From positions 1 through 64,000 of the forward strand of contig NZ_LBMD01000017.1 of NCBI RefSeq assembly GCF_001293645.1: 64,000 nucleotides of DNA. The letters run 5' to 3'. A program made the translations under genes and the position numbers. The notes beneath the pieces were generated by a model that ran no database searches, had not been told where the DNA came from, and was given only the letters and a program-made list of their open reading frames with translations. Each line of letters starts with the position of its first letter. The first letter of the stretch is position 1. This document shows, piece by piece, positions 63,329-64,000 of this stretch. Source of the stretch: Bacillus sp. CHD6a. GTDB lineage: Bacteria; Bacillota; Bacilli; Bacillales; Bacillaceae_I.

Positions 63329-64000
63329 ATGACTGATTTAAAAACGATTGCAAAATCTCATAGAGGTACAAGGATGACGCTTATCCTAATTGCCATCCTC
63401 ACAGGAGCGACAGTTATCGGGCAGGCATATTTCTTCGTCACCATCGTGGACCGAGTGTTCCTACGAGGCCACACTTTTCAAGAGATCTTGCCATTTCTAG
63501 GTGGCCTTCTAGTTGTATTGGCTGCTCGAGCGGCCTTGACCTATTGGAGCGGTCTCACAGGCGTGAAGCTTGCTGGCAAAGTAAAACGCGACTTCCGGAT
63601 TGCGTTGCTGAAGAAGTTTTCCAACAGTCCGGTTCAAGCTTCCCTTAAGGGCCAGTCCGGTCAAAAGGTGAGTGTGATGATGGATGCGGTGGATGAGGTG
63701 GATCCGTATTTCAGCAGGTATGTACCACAGGTCATTCAATCGAGCATCATCCCGATCATGATTTTGATTGCGGCATTCAGTCAGCATGTGAATACAGGTT
63801 TGATTATATTAATCACGGCGCCGTTCATTCCCATTTTCATGATTGTGGTTGGCTTAAAAACTAAGAAAAAATCAGAAGAGCAGATGGATAAACTGAATGC
63901 TTTTTCAGGAACGTTTCTGGATACTTTACAGGGACTCACGACGTTAAAACTTTTTGGTCGCTCAGCCAGACAGCAGCAAACGATTGAAAACAGCAGCTTA
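63329..64000 (+). CDS. cydD: thiol reductant ABC exporter subunit CydD (partial, 3' end outside window)
   Basis: 224 codons are open to the window end. The visible part is the six-helix ABC exporter membrane domain: LILIAILTGATVIGQAYFFVTIVDRVF, LLVVLAARAALTYWSG, then GQSGQKVSVMMDAVDEVDPYFSRYVPQVIQSSIIP, characteristic of CydD/CydC. FLDTLQGLTTLKLFGRS is the conserved coupling segment. The ATPase domain must follow beyond 64000. CydDC exports cysteine/glutathione and is needed for cytochrome bd assembly. AGAGGGA precedes ATG 63329. cydAB are not directly upstream, unlike B. subtilis cydABCD. A Rex site precedes the gene. Confidence 0.88.
   Translation, partial: MTDLKTIAKSHRGTRMTLILIAILTGATVIGQAYFFVTIVDRVFLRGHTFQEILPFLGGLLVVLAARAALTYWSGLTGVKLAGKVKRDFRIALLKKFSNSPVQASLKGQSGQKVSVMMDAVDEVDPYFSRYVPQVIQSSIIPIMILIAAFSQHVNTGLIILITAPFIPIFMIVVGLKTKKKSEEQMDKLNAFSGTFLDTLQGLTTLKLFGRSARQQQTIENSSL

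Overview
The window looks like a chromosomal segment of a spore-forming Bacillaceae member (Bacillus sensu lato). It has moderate-to-low GC, strong AGGAGG-type ribosome binding sites, many U-tailed terminators, a 5S-tRNA cluster, and the conserved order sigW-rsiW-cdaA-cdaR-glmM-glmS known from Bacillus. Sporulation markers (a Spo0E-type phosphatase and a CotF-type coat protein) support this. No prophage, integrase, IS transposase or CRISPR array was seen.

Layout. 1-1.2 kb: 5S rRNA and eight tRNAs. 1.5-10.8 kb: arginase, a Spo0E-like protein, the SigW/RsiW envelope-stress pair with its autoregulatory promoter, c-di-AMP synthase and its regulator, then GlmM and GlmS behind a glmS ribozyme, linking cell-wall stress, c-di-AMP and UDP-GlcNAc supply. 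11-30 kb: single genes and small operons: a chemoreceptor, a lipoprotein, alkaline phosphatase behind a PhoP box, KatG, a Fur-controlled ferredoxin-NADP reductase, a glutaminyl-tRNA synthetase, a peroxiredoxin, a coat protein, a CcpA-controlled YngK-type hydrolase and a MerR regulator. 31-35.4 kb: a manganese (yybP-ykoY) riboswitch ahead of a CNNM transporter, a second convergent CNNM protein, and RodA. 35.6-41.5 kb: an ECF sigma/anti-sigma pair, a MerR/SRPBCC pair, and a PadR operon with three operators. 41.5-48.3 kb: sensor kinase, response regulator, DUF58 protein and an ABC-2 exporter resembling lnrJKLMN. 48.4-54.8 kb: a second chemoreceptor, a third ECF sigma/anti-sigma pair and a LysM protein. 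55-63 kb: the methionine operon metI-metC-yitJ-metH on the minus strand under a SAM-I riboswitch. The window ends inside cydD, preceded by a Rex-type operator.

The most unusual content is between the genes. Five inter-operon gaps hold arrays in which a short word recurs at about two helical turns (20-21 bp) while the spacer sequence drifts. Two of them, 29 kb apart, share the word G(A/T)CCGAA and the same late irregular spacing (21, 21 ... 22, 32, 21), which is hard to explain by chance. Other arrays use TTGATAT, AATGGATA and ATTGTCCA. Two of these arrays bracket one sigma/anti-sigma operon. A sixth array has a dyad word (TCAAACGTTTGTTTAA) at 55-56 bp intervals. I know no described family matching this design, but could not search for one. 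A separate ~130-bp repeat occurs as four recognisable copies plus one end-only remnant.

All product names come from reading motifs by eye. No homology search was run, and short regulatory sites are consensus matches, not demonstrated sites.
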